Source of the DNA: an uncultured Solirubrobacter sp.
GTDB lineage: Bacteria; Actinomycetota; Thermoleophilia; Solirubrobacterales; Solirubrobacteraceae
NCBI GenBank assembly: GCA_937871635.1
Contig: CALMNS010000088.1
Coordinates: forward strand, 1 to 5,472
Length of the DNA: 5,472 bases
Direction: 5' to 3'
Position 1 is the stretch's first letter; the number at the start of each line of letters is the position of its first letter. The notes beneath the pieces were generated by a model, which searched no databases, had not been told where the DNA came from, and was given only the letters and a program-made list of their open reading frames with translations. A program made the position numbers and the translations under genes. This document shows, piece by piece, positions 1 through 4,938 of this stretch.

Positions 1-63
1 GCGACGCTCCGCGCGCTCGAGCAGCGGGCCTCCGAGGTGCAGTCGCGGGCGGCGCCCGGGTGA
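1..63 (+). CDS. 3' end of an unidentified plus-strand gene
   Basis: Frame 1 is open from the first base and ends at TGA (61-63), giving a 20-residue tail, ATLRALEQRASEVQSRAAPG. It looks like the C-terminal end of an alpha-helical protein (Leu/Glu/Arg/Ala-rich). The case for a real gene end is the spacing: its stop lies 2 bp from the stop of the convergent permease gene, the usual packing of convergent genes in such genomes. The start and all domains lie outside the window, so no function can be assigned. In GC-rich DNA a short open frame alone is weak evidence. Confidence 0.45.
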   Translation, partial: ATLRALEQRASEVQSRAAPG

Positions 64-65
64 AG

Positions 66-800
66 TCAGGCCGTCCGCCTGCGCAGGGTCGCGGCGCCCA
101 GCACGAGCGCGAGGACGATGCAGCCGCAGATCACCCCGACGTCGAGCCACAGGCGGCCGGCGAGATCGTCGGCGGCGATCCGGGTCAGCGCGTCGTAGGC
201 GTAGGTCAGCGGGAGCGCGTCCGCGACGCCCTGCAGGAGCTCCGGCATCCGTTCGCGCTCCACGAACAGGCCGGCCAGCAGGAGCTGGGGCAGGAGGAAC
301 GCCGGCATGAACTGGATGGCCTGGAACTCGCTGCGCGCGAAGGCGCTCAGGAGCAGCCCGAGCGCCATCCCGACGAGGGCGTTGGCGATCGCGAGCGCCA
401 CGACGGCCCAGGCGGGACCCGCCGTCTCGACGTCGAGCAGCCCGAAGGCGGTTCCCGCGGTGAGCGCCCCCTGGACCGCGGCGACCACCGCGAAGGCGAG
501 GCCGTAGCCGACCAGGAGGTCGAGCTTGCTTCCGGGCATCGACATGAGTCGCTCGAGGGTGCCCGTCGTCCGCTCGCGGAGCATCGCGATCGAGCTGACG
601 AGGAACATGATGATGAGGGGCAGCACGCCGACGAGCGGCGGGGCGATGCGCTCGAAGGCCTCGGGCTGGGCGTCGAACACGTACCGCAGGAGGGCCAGGA
701 GCGCCGACGGCACCACGAAGATCAGGGCCAGCGTCCGCCGGTCACGCCGGAGCTGCGCGAGGACGCGACGCGCGGTGGCCAGCGTCACCCGGGCGCTCAT
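66..800 (-). CDS. ABC-2 type transporter permease
   Basis: Predicted 244-residue integral membrane permease of a DrrB/ABC-2-type exporter, forming the membrane path for the ATPase encoded just upstream. About six hydrophobic segments are visible, near residues 23-41, 54-74, 95-120, 130-153, 162-180 and 218-237. The cytoplasmic loop after the second segment carries RERTTGTLERLMSMP (76-90), the characteristic ABC-2 loop (RE-x-G-T-x-E-x-L). The C-terminus ends in basic LRRRTA, consistent with a cytoplasmic tail. The ATG (798-800) overlaps the ATPase stop as ATGA, and GGCGGAG lies about 6 nt upstream, so translation is probably coupled. Length is normal for a single ABC-2 half, so a homodimer pairing with two ATPase copies is expected. 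The substrate (drug, lipid or polymer) cannot be read from sequence. The frame stays open far upstream across the ATPase gene, but that extension has no family features. Confidence 0.92.
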   Translation of the reverse strand: MSARVTLATARRVLAQLRRDRRTLALIFVVPSALLALLRYVFDAQPEAFERIAPPLVGVLPLIIMFLVSSIAMLRERTTGTLERLMSMPGSKLDLLVGYGLAFAVVAAVQGALTAGTAFGLLDVETAGPAWAVVALAIANALVGMALGLLLSAFARSEFQAIQFMPAFLLPQLLLAGLFVERERMPELLQGVADALPLTYAYDALTRIAADDLAGRLWLDVGVICGCIVLALVLGAATLRRRTA

Positions 801-1591
801 GACGGCTCCGCCAGCGCGATGAACGCCTGCTCGAGGTCGTCGGTGTGCGTCTGCTCGAGCAGCGCGGCCGGGGTCGCGGCGGCGATCAGCCGTCCGTGCC
901 GCATGAGCACGAGCTCGTCGCAGCGGTTCGCCTCGTCCATGACGTGGGTGGAGACGAGCAGCGTCGCCCCCCGCCGGGCGAGCGCGTGGAAGGTCTCCCA
1001 CAGCGCGTTGCGCAGGAGCGGGTCGAGGCCGACGGTGGGCTCGTCGAAAACCAGGAGCTCGGGGTCGCTGAGCAGCGCCACGGCGAGGGAGGCGCGCGAG
1101 CGCTCGCCGCCCGACAGCGAGCCGGCGACCTGGTCGACCTGGTCGTGCAGGTCGACCAGGGCGACCGCCGCGTCGATCCGGTCCGGGCTCGCGCCCACCA
1201 CCCGCGCGAAGTACGCGAGGTTCTCGCGGACGGTCAGGTCCTCGTAGACGGACGGCGCCTGGCTCACGTAGCCCACCCGCCGGCGCAGCGCGGGGCTGCC
1301 GGCGGGCCGGCCGAGCACGGTCACGTTTCCCCCGGCGGTGACCTGCACCCCTACGATCGCCCGCATGAGCGTCGTCTTGCCCGATCCGCTCGGGCCGAGC
1401 AGAGCGGTCACCGTCCCGCGGCGGACGGACAGCGACACCCCGGGGAGGACGCGGTTCGCTCCGCGGCGAACCTCGAGGTCGCGGACCGCCACGACCGGAG
1501 ACCGCGGGTCGGAATGGTCGGCAGGGACGGGATCTTCGTGGCCGAGGTCCGCGGCAACGGGGTCGGCGTGGATCGGAGCGAGGGTTCGCAC
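797..1591 (-). CDS. ABC transporter ATP-binding protein
   Basis: Predicted 264-residue cytoplasmic ATPase that energises the adjacent ABC-2 permease. All nucleotide-binding motifs are present: Walker A GPSGSGKTT (66-74), Q-loop Q111 in VSQAPS, signature LSGGE (159-163), Walker B LLVFDEP (179-185), the following D-loop GLD, and switch histidine H216 in STHVMDE. The sequence resembles the DrrA/NatA/CcmA-type exporter ATPases that pair with ABC-2 permeases. I chose GTG at 1589-1591 because GGTGGAG (1599-1605 on the minus strand) precedes it with a 7-nt gap. This gives about 33 residues of acidic, proline-rich N-terminal tail before the ABC core (VVAVRDLEVRRG), somewhat longer than usual; a downstream GTG at residue 34 is the alternative but has no clear ribosome binding site. 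First gene of a two-gene operon, divergent from tetR. Confidence 0.95.
   Translation of the reverse strand: MRTLAPIHADPVAADLGHEDPVPADHSDPRSPVVAVRDLEVRRGANRVLPGVSLSVRRGTVTALLGPSGSGKTTLMRAIVGVQVTAGGNVTVLGRPAGSPALRRRVGYVSQAPSVYEDLTVRENLAYFARVVGASPDRIDAAVALVDLHDQVDQVAGSLSGGERSRASLAVALLSDPELLVFDEPTVGLDPLLRNALWETFHALARRGATLLVSTHVMDEANRCDELVLMRHGRLIAAATPAALLEQTHTDDLEQAFIALAEPS
1129..1160. repeat. Perfect 13-bp inverted repeat inside the ATPase gene
   Basis: The arms CCTGGTCGACCTG (1129-1141) and CAGGTCGACCAGG (1148-1160) are exact reverse complements around a 6-nt spacer. The repeat lies in the coding sequence for LHDQVDQV, between the Q-loop and the signature motif, and partly arises from repeated Asp-Gln-Val codons. 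In mRNA it could form a stable 13-bp stem. It may simply be a by-product of codon choice. Confidence 0.8.
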
Positions 1592-1605
1592 AGTTATTCT
1601 CCACC
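1589..1605 (-). promoter_or_regulatory. Ribosome binding site and GTG start of the ATPase gene
   Basis: On the minus strand GGTGGAG (1605-1599) lies 7 nt before GTG (1591-1589). It decides the start of the ATPase gene. It falls within the left arm of the intergenic dyad 1598-1627, so a protein bound there would cover the site. Confidence 0.75.
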
Positions 1606-1627
1606 TGTTGAATTCATCAAGTGTAGA
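1598..1627. promoter_or_regulatory. Candidate operator for the divergent TetR regulator
   Basis: A 30-bp dyad with 12 of 15 base pairs matching lies in the 89-bp gap between the ATPase gene and tetR. The centre is a perfect TGAATTCA (1609-1616). Going outward, TG/CA, CAC/GTG and TCT/AGA also match; the only mismatched pairs are 1608/1617, 1605/1620 and 1601/1624. Length and symmetry fit a TetR-family dimer or pair of dimers. It is AT-rich compared with the surrounding sequence and overlaps the predicted start point and ribosome binding site of the exporter operon. A clear tetR promoter on the plus strand was not identified, but any such promoter would have to be next to or inside this dyad, so autoregulation is likely. 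Confidence 0.7.
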
Positions 1628-1655
1628 GATACCACGGACGGGCGGGCGGCGTCAA
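1626..1655 (-). promoter_or_regulatory. Candidate promoter of the ABC exporter operon
   Basis: On the minus strand TTGACG (1655-1650) matches the -35 consensus at five of six bases. After an 18-bp spacer comes TATCTC (1631-1626), a fair -10. The predicted start point is near 1619, within the dyad, leaving a leader of about 28 nt before the GTG. The -10 is weak, so this is a proposal from spacing and position. Confidence 0.45.
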
Positions 1656-1680
1656 GTGCCCACCCGGGTCGGCTGAGGCG

Positions 1681-2277
1681 ATGGCGCGACCCACCGGACG
1701 CCGCCCGGGACCCAGCGGCACCCGCGAGGCGATCCGCGACGCCGCCGCCCGGCAGTTCGCCGAGCTGGGCTACGACCGCGCTTCGATGCGATCGATCGCG
1801 CGCGACGCCGAGGTCGATCCGGCGCTGGTCGCGCACTTCTTCGGCACGAAGCACGAGCTCTTCGTCGACGTCGTCGAGCTCCCGTTCGATCCCGCCGACG
1901 TGGTGCCGGCCCTGTTCGCCGGCGCGCGCGAGGAGCTCGGACGCCGGCTCGCCGACTTCATCCTCGCGGCGCTCGCCGTCCCGGAGGCGCGGCGCCGGAT
2001 CGTCGGCCTCGTCCGCGCCGCCGCCTCCGAGCCCGAGGCGGCGAAGATGGTCCGCGAGCTGCTCTCCCGTGAGCTCTTCGCCCGGATCGTCGAGCAGCTC
2101 GGCGTCGAGGACGCCGAGCTCCGGGCCAACCTCGTGGGATCCCAGATCGTCGGCCTGGTCATGGCGCGCCACGTGGTGGGCCTGGAGCCGCTCGCGTCAC
2201 TGAGCGACGAGGCCGTCGCCCGCGCCATCGCCCCCAACCTCCAGCGCTACCTGACCGAGCCGCTCGACGAGGGTTGA
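1681..2277 (+). CDS. TetR/AcrR-family transcriptional regulator
   Basis: A 198-residue regulator of normal TetR length. The N-terminal DNA-binding domain is complete: helix 1 TREAIRDAAARQFAELG (14-30), helix 2 SMRSIARDA (35-43), and recognition helix region VDPALVAHFFGTKHELF (45-61), with the FxxKxxL-like pattern typical of the family. The C-terminal half (about 75-195) is a helical ligand/dimer domain ending in QIVGLVMARHVVGLEPLASLS and IAPNLQRYL, a pattern common in actinobacterial TetR proteins next to ABC-2 exporters. It is divergent from the exporter operon with the candidate operator between, so I infer it represses that operon and itself until a ligand, perhaps an exported compound, is bound. 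No other in-frame start lies just upstream; GAGG at 1675-1678 is too close to the ATG to be a good ribosome binding site. Confidence 0.93.
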   Translation: MARPTGRRPGPSGTREAIRDAAARQFAELGYDRASMRSIARDAEVDPALVAHFFGTKHELFVDVVELPFDPADVVPALFAGAREELGRRLADFILAALAVPEARRRIVGLVRAAASEPEAAKMVRELLSRELFARIVEQLGVEDAELRANLVGSQIVGLVMARHVVGLEPLASLSDEAVARAIAPNLQRYLTEPLDEG

Positions 2278-2298
2278 GCCGGGGCCGGCCCGCTCAGC
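2273..2298. terminator. Hairpin shared by convergent tetR and MBL-fold genes
   Basis: TGAGC (2275-2279) pairs with GCTCA (2292-2296), with GG/CC pairing inside a C/C mismatch and a G-C pair plus a G-U wobble outside. The tetR stop (2275-2277) and the hydrolase stop (2294-2296) form the two symmetrical ends of the stem. There is no T-tract on either side, so intrinsic termination is uncertain. The 16-bp intergene leaves no other room for a terminator. Confidence 0.4.
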
Positions 2299-3109
2299 GA
2301 CCCTCCGCGCCGGAGCGGGCGGGCAGGGCGACGGCGTCGCCCGGGGCGACGACCTGCACCGGGACACCGAGCTCCCGCCCGGCGGCCTCCGCGGCCCCGG
2401 CCGGATCGGGGACCTCCGCGTAGAGGGGCGGGGTGTGGAGCGCGCCGTAGTGGATGGGCACCAGCGCGCGGGCCCGCAGGAGCAGCGCCGCGGTGACGGC
2501 CTGGCGCGGGACCATCGTGGCGGGGAGCGGGCTCGGCGGTCGGCGGTGCGGGAGGTCCGCCACGGCGCCGTTGACCGGGAGGAACGCCACGTCGACCGGC
2601 CCGCAGCGCCCGGCGATCAGCCACCACGCCCCGTGCAGCATCGTGTCGCCGCCGTGGAGGATCCGCACGCCGTCGGCCTCCACCACCCACGACACCTGAG
2701 GATCGCCGAAGCCGTCGACGGCCGGGACGGCGGTGATCCGGAACGGCCCCTCCTCGACGGACTCCCACGCGGCGAGAACCTGCTGGCGCAGCCCATGCTC
2801 GGCGAGGCCCGCCTCCGCCGCGGCCAGCGCGACGGTCTCTGAGTCCTCCCCCTCCATCGGCGCGGGCCGGAGCACCCGCCCCTCCGCCCCGAGGGCCGCG
2901 GCGATCGCGTCCGGATCGGTGTGGTCGCGGTGCAGGTGGGTGACCAGCGCCAGGGCGGCCGACCCCGGGTGACGGGGCGGCGGTAGCGGCTCGCGCGCCG
3001 GCCCGACGAAGCGGGCCATGGGGCCGAGGTCCTGCAGGAGGTCGATCACCAGGGACGTCGCTCCCGACGTGATCTCCAGGCCGGCGAAGCCGAGGCGGCG
3101 GATGTCCAT
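2294..3109 (-). CDS. Metallo-beta-lactamase-fold hydrolase (UlaG-like)
   Basis: A 271-residue cytoplasmic protein without signal peptide or membrane segment. It begins with the short beta-strands typical of UlaG-like proteins (IRRLGFAGLEITSGATSLVIDLL, 3-25) and carries the metal motif THLHRDH (57-63: H58, H60, D62, H63), LHGGDT (151-156, metal-bridging D155) and VPIHYGALH (217-225, H219). Strand VSWVVEADGVRILHGGDT supports the fold. The usual extra metal histidine between the first motif and GGDT is not obvious: the matching place reads VPAVDGFGDPQ (128-138). Substrate is unknown; family members act on lactones, phosphoesters or phospholipids. ATG at 3107-3109 gives the complete fold; the ribosome binding site is weak, and TAAGAG just upstream (3121-3116) could be a -10 for a nearly leaderless transcript. 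Convergent with tetR and divergent from the broken TetR remnant. Confidence 0.88.
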   Translation of the reverse strand: MDIRRLGFAGLEITSGATSLVIDLLQDLGPMARFVGPAREPLPPPRHPGSAALALVTHLHRDHTDPDAIAAALGAEGRVLRPAPMEGEDSETVALAAAEAGLAEHGLRQQVLAAWESVEEGPFRITAVPAVDGFGDPQVSWVVEADGVRILHGGDTMLHGAWWLIAGRCGPVDVAFLPVNGAVADLPHRRPPSPLPATMVPRQAVTAALLLRARALVPIHYGALHTPPLYAEVPDPAGAAEAAGRELGVPVQVVAPGDAVALPARSGAEGR

Positions 3110-3115
3110 GCCGCC

Positions 3116-3444
3116 ACTCTTACCCGCGCCGTCGACGTCGCCTCGACCGACGGCCTGGAGGGCCTGAGCTTCGGGAGGCTGGCCGGTGCGCGACGCCGGT
3201 GGTGGCCGCCGCCGAACGCTGGCGCGCCGTGCTCGTCTCCGAGGTCCGGATCGCCGTCGCAGGCGGCGAGCTCCCCGCCGACACCGACCCCGAGCAGGTC
3301 GCCTTCGAGCTCACCGCCCTCGCCGCCGGCGCCAACCAAGACCGCCAGCTGCACCGCGATCCGCTCGCCGGGACGCGCGCGCTGCGAGCCATGCGTCCGC
3401 GCCCCTCGCCAGAAAAACTTCCTAATCCTGACCGGGTTATGTAG
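3116..3444 (+). pseudogene. Decayed TetR-family regulator (start and middle missing, frameshifted)
   Basis: Three pieces in family order but different frames. Piece one (from about 3116) reads TLTRAVDVASTDGLEGLSFGRLAG, typical of helix 1 and helix 2 of a TetR DNA-binding domain (AVDVAS..GLEGLSFGRLA), with no in-frame start. It then jumps past the recognition helix and first ligand-domain helices: bases 3183-3197 encode PVRDA in another frame, which fits the GPVRD segment midway through such proteins. After one extra base, 3199-3444 encodes VVAAAERWRAVLVSEV...GELPADTDPEQVAFELTAL...NQDRQLHRDP...RALRAMRP, a standard C-terminal end of this TetR group. I estimate 90-100 codons lost at about 3181-3188. 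The last 15 or so codons run through AT-rich promoter-like DNA and may not be original. It accounts for nearly all of the 344-bp space between the hydrolase and monooxygenase genes. A short functional protein from 3199 is possible but would lack DNA binding. Confidence 0.75.
3418..3444. promoter_or_regulatory. Candidate operator upstream of the monooxygenase gene
   Basis: An odd-centred imperfect dyad about A3431 with 9 of 13 pairs matching; the core is TAA-t-CC-t-G-a-C-c-GG-g-TTA (3423-3439). It lies in an AT-rich patch just before the gene, overlapping the proposed promoter. The controlling protein is unknown: it could be the flanking MarR regulator, the original intact form of the broken TetR gene, or a distant factor. 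Confidence 0.35.
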
Positions 3445-3447
3445 CTT
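3419..3447 (+). promoter_or_regulatory. Candidate promoter of the monooxygenase gene (leaderless?)
   Basis: TAGCTT (3442-3447) fits the TAnnnT -10 pattern, with TTCCTA (3419-3424) 17 bp upstream as a poor -35. A start point about 7 bp downstream falls at 3454, the A of the ATG, which would make a leaderless mRNA. In agreement, the bases before the ATG have no proper ribosome binding site (only AGTGG touching the start). TATGTA at 3438-3443 is an alternative -10. Confidence 0.4.
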
Positions 3448-3453
3448 TAGTGG

Positions 3454-4842
3454 ATGACCCGACCGATCCGGCTCAACGCCTTCGACATGAACTGCGTCGC
3501 CCACCAGTCCCCGGGGCTGTGGCGCCACCCTCAAGACCAGTCCTGGCGCTACAAGGACATCCGGTACTGGACCGAGCTCGCCAAGCTGCTCGAGCGGGGG
3601 CGCTTCGACGGCCTCTTCATCGCCGACGTCCTCGGCGTCTACGACGTCTACGACGGCTCGTCGGAGGCGGCGATCCGCCAGGGCGCGCAGGTGCCGGTCA
3701 ACGACCCGGCGCTGCTCGTCTCCGCGATGGCCCACGCCACGGAGCACTTGGGCTTCGGGATGACCGCCTCGCTCTCCTTCGAGCACCCGTACCCCTTCGC
3801 GCGGCGGATGTCGACGCTCGACCACCTGACCGACGGGCGGATCGGCTGGAACGTCGTCACCTCGTACCTCGACAGCGGGGCGCGGAACCTCGGCCAGGCC
3901 AACCAGCTCGCCCACGGCGACCGCTACGACGTCGCCGACGAGTACCTCGAGGTCTGCTACAAACTCTGGGAGGGCTCCTGGGAGGACGACGCGGTCGTGC
4001 GCGACGCCGAGCGCGGCATCTTCTCGGACCCGGACAAGGTCCACCCGATCGGCCACGACGGACGCTTCTTCCAGGTGCCGGGGATCCACCTCTGCGAGCC
4101 CTCCCCGCAGCGCACGCCGACCATCTACCAGGCGGGCGCCTCGAGCCGGGGCAAGCGCTTCGCGGCCGAGAACGCCGAGGCGATCTTCGTCGCGGCGCCG
4201 ACGAAGGACCTGCTGCGCGACGTGGTCGCCGACCTGCGCGGCCGGCTGCGCGAGGCGGGGCGCGACCCCTACAGCGCGCGCATCTTCAACCTCCAGACCG
4301 TCATCTGCGACGAGACGCCGGCGAAGGCGCGGGCCAAGCACGACGACCTGCGCCGGTACGCCAGCGACGAAGGATCGCTCGTGTTCATGTCGGGCTGGAT
4401 GGGCATCGACCTCGCGCAGTACGACCTCGACGACCCGATCGAGGCCGTCGAGAGCAACGCGATCCAGTCGGCCGTCGAGGCCTTCAGCTCCGCCGACCCC
4501 ACGGGCGGCACGTGGAAGGTGCGCGACGTCGCCCGCTGGGGCGGCATCGGCGGGATGGGCCCCGTCGTCGTCGGCTCGGCCTCCGAGGTGGCCGACGAGC
4601 TGCAGTCCTGGGTCGAGGACACCGACGTGGACGGCTTCAACCTCGCCTACGCGATCACGCCGGGGACCTTCGTCGATCTCGTCGAGCACCTCGTTCCCGA
4701 GCTGCAGCGCCGGGGCGCCTACCAGCACGAGTACACGCCGGGCACGCTGCGCCACAAGCTCCTCGGTCGCGGCGACCGCCTGCCCGCCGACCACCGGGGC
4801 GCGGGCTTCCGGCACGTCGCGTCGCTGGAGGCCGCCGCCTGA
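3454..4842 (+). CDS. Flavin-dependent monooxygenase, NtaA/SnaA/DszA type (DmoA-like)
   Basis: A 462-residue luciferase-superfamily (class C) monooxygenase that uses reduced FMN supplied by a separate reductase, acting in the cytoplasm. Diagnostic stretches are NAFDMNCVAHQSPGLWRHP (8-26), ERGRFDGLFIADVLGVYDVY (47-66), ARRMSTLDHLTDGRIGWNVV (116-135), HGDRYDVADEYLEV (154-167), LWEGSWEDDAV (171-181), EPSPQRTPTIYQAGASSRG (215-233) and DVDGFNLAYAITPGTF (391-406). Family flavin-site residues probably include D58, N133-T136, Y158 and the S230/S231 loop, by analogy. From memory it most resembles dimethyl sulfide monooxygenase DmoA, then DszA, SnaA and NtaA; substrates in this family include organosulfur compounds and aminopolycarboxylates, so the true substrate is uncertain. 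Length is normal. No flavin reductase, sulfonate transporter or other catabolic gene is seen nearby. ATG 3454 gives the expected N-terminus. Followed by a MarR regulator. Confidence 0.93.
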   Translation: MTRPIRLNAFDMNCVAHQSPGLWRHPQDQSWRYKDIRYWTELAKLLERGRFDGLFIADVLGVYDVYDGSSEAAIRQGAQVPVNDPALLVSAMAHATEHLGFGMTASLSFEHPYPFARRMSTLDHLTDGRIGWNVVTSYLDSGARNLGQANQLAHGDRYDVADEYLEVCYKLWEGSWEDDAVVRDAERGIFSDPDKVHPIGHDGRFFQVPGIHLCEPSPQRTPTIYQAGASSRGKRFAAENAEAIFVAAPTKDLLRDVVADLRGRLREAGRDPYSARIFNLQTVICDETPAKARAKHDDLRRYASDEGSLVFMSGWMGIDLAQYDLDDPIEAVESNAIQSAVEAFSSADPTGGTWKVRDVARWGGIGGMGPVVVGSASEVADELQSWVEDTDVDGFNLAYAITPGTFVDLVEHLVPELQRRGAYQHEYTPGTLRHKLLGRGDRLPADHRGAGFRHVASLEAAA

Positions 4843-4862
4843 GGCGGCGCCGGAACGCCGCC
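4831..4862 (+). terminator. Two mutually exclusive hairpins at the monooxygenase stop codon
   Basis: CGCCGCC (4833-4839) pairs with GGCGGCG (4843-4849), leaving the TGA stop codon as the 3-nt loop. The same GGCGGCG can instead pair with CGCCGCC at 4856-4862 around a CCGGAA loop, also 7 bp. There is no T-tract. These may help end transcription or protect the mRNA 3' end. GC-rich alanine codons at the gene end make chance hairpins easier, so function is uncertain. Confidence 0.45.
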
Positions 4863-4874
4863 CCTGACCGCGCA

Positions 4875-4899
4875 CCGGTCGGCACGCCGTGCCGACCGG
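4875..4899 (+). terminator. Perfect 11-bp-arm hairpin, probable terminator
   Basis: CCGGTCGGCAC (4875-4885) and GTGCCGACCGG (4889-4899) are exact reverse complements with a GCC loop. It sits 32 bp after the monooxygenase stop and before the MarR regulatory region, the expected place for a terminator or read-through attenuator. It lacks a T-tract, like many actinobacterial terminators. A DNA-binding palindrome is the alternative reading. Confidence 0.65.
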
Positions 4900-4913
4900 C
4901 TCGCGCGATATCG

Positions 4914-4928
4914 TGAGCCAATAGCTCA
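4914..4928. promoter_or_regulatory. Candidate MarR operator
   Basis: TGAGC (4914-4918) and GCTCA (4924-4928) are perfect inverted arms around CAATA. A 15-bp dyad of this kind fits MarR-family binding sites, and it lies just before the MarR ribosome binding site, overlapping its first base. TATCGT (4909-4914) is a possible -10, placing the start point near 4921 inside the dyad. A second small palindrome, CGATATCG (4906-4913), adjoins it. This suggests self-repression by the following gene. Confidence 0.5.
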
Positions 4929-4933
4929 AGGAG
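4928..4933 (+). promoter_or_regulatory. Ribosome binding site of the MarR gene
   Basis: AAGGAG is a full Shine-Dalgarno match. The codons at usable distances are ATC (4939-4941, 5-nt gap), which is in the MarR frame, and GTG (4943-4945, 9-nt gap), which is in another frame. The site strongly implies that translation begins here, although no standard start in the right frame follows. Confidence 0.7.
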
Positions 4934-4938
4934 TCTCG

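Noticed and set aside
60..1247. Long plus-strand open frame (395 codons) opposite the ABC exporter genes
   Set aside because: It is antisense to two genes with complete family motifs, and its Arg/Glu/Gly/His-rich product has no recognisable domain. Long antisense frames are common in GC-rich DNA.
801..1604. In-frame upstream extension of the permease gene to 1604
   Set aside because: The extra residues are an Arg/Pro/Gly-rich out-of-frame reading of the ATPase gene. The ATG at 798-800 with GGCGGAG upstream gives a normal ABC-2 permease.
1594..2172. Minus-strand frame opposite tetR
   Set aside because: No family features, while the plus strand encodes a complete TetR protein with DNA-binding and ligand domains.
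3450..4916. 488-codon plus-strand frame overlapping the monooxygenase in another frame
   Set aside because: Arg/Pro-rich low-complexity product; frame 1 encodes a full-length conserved enzyme instead.
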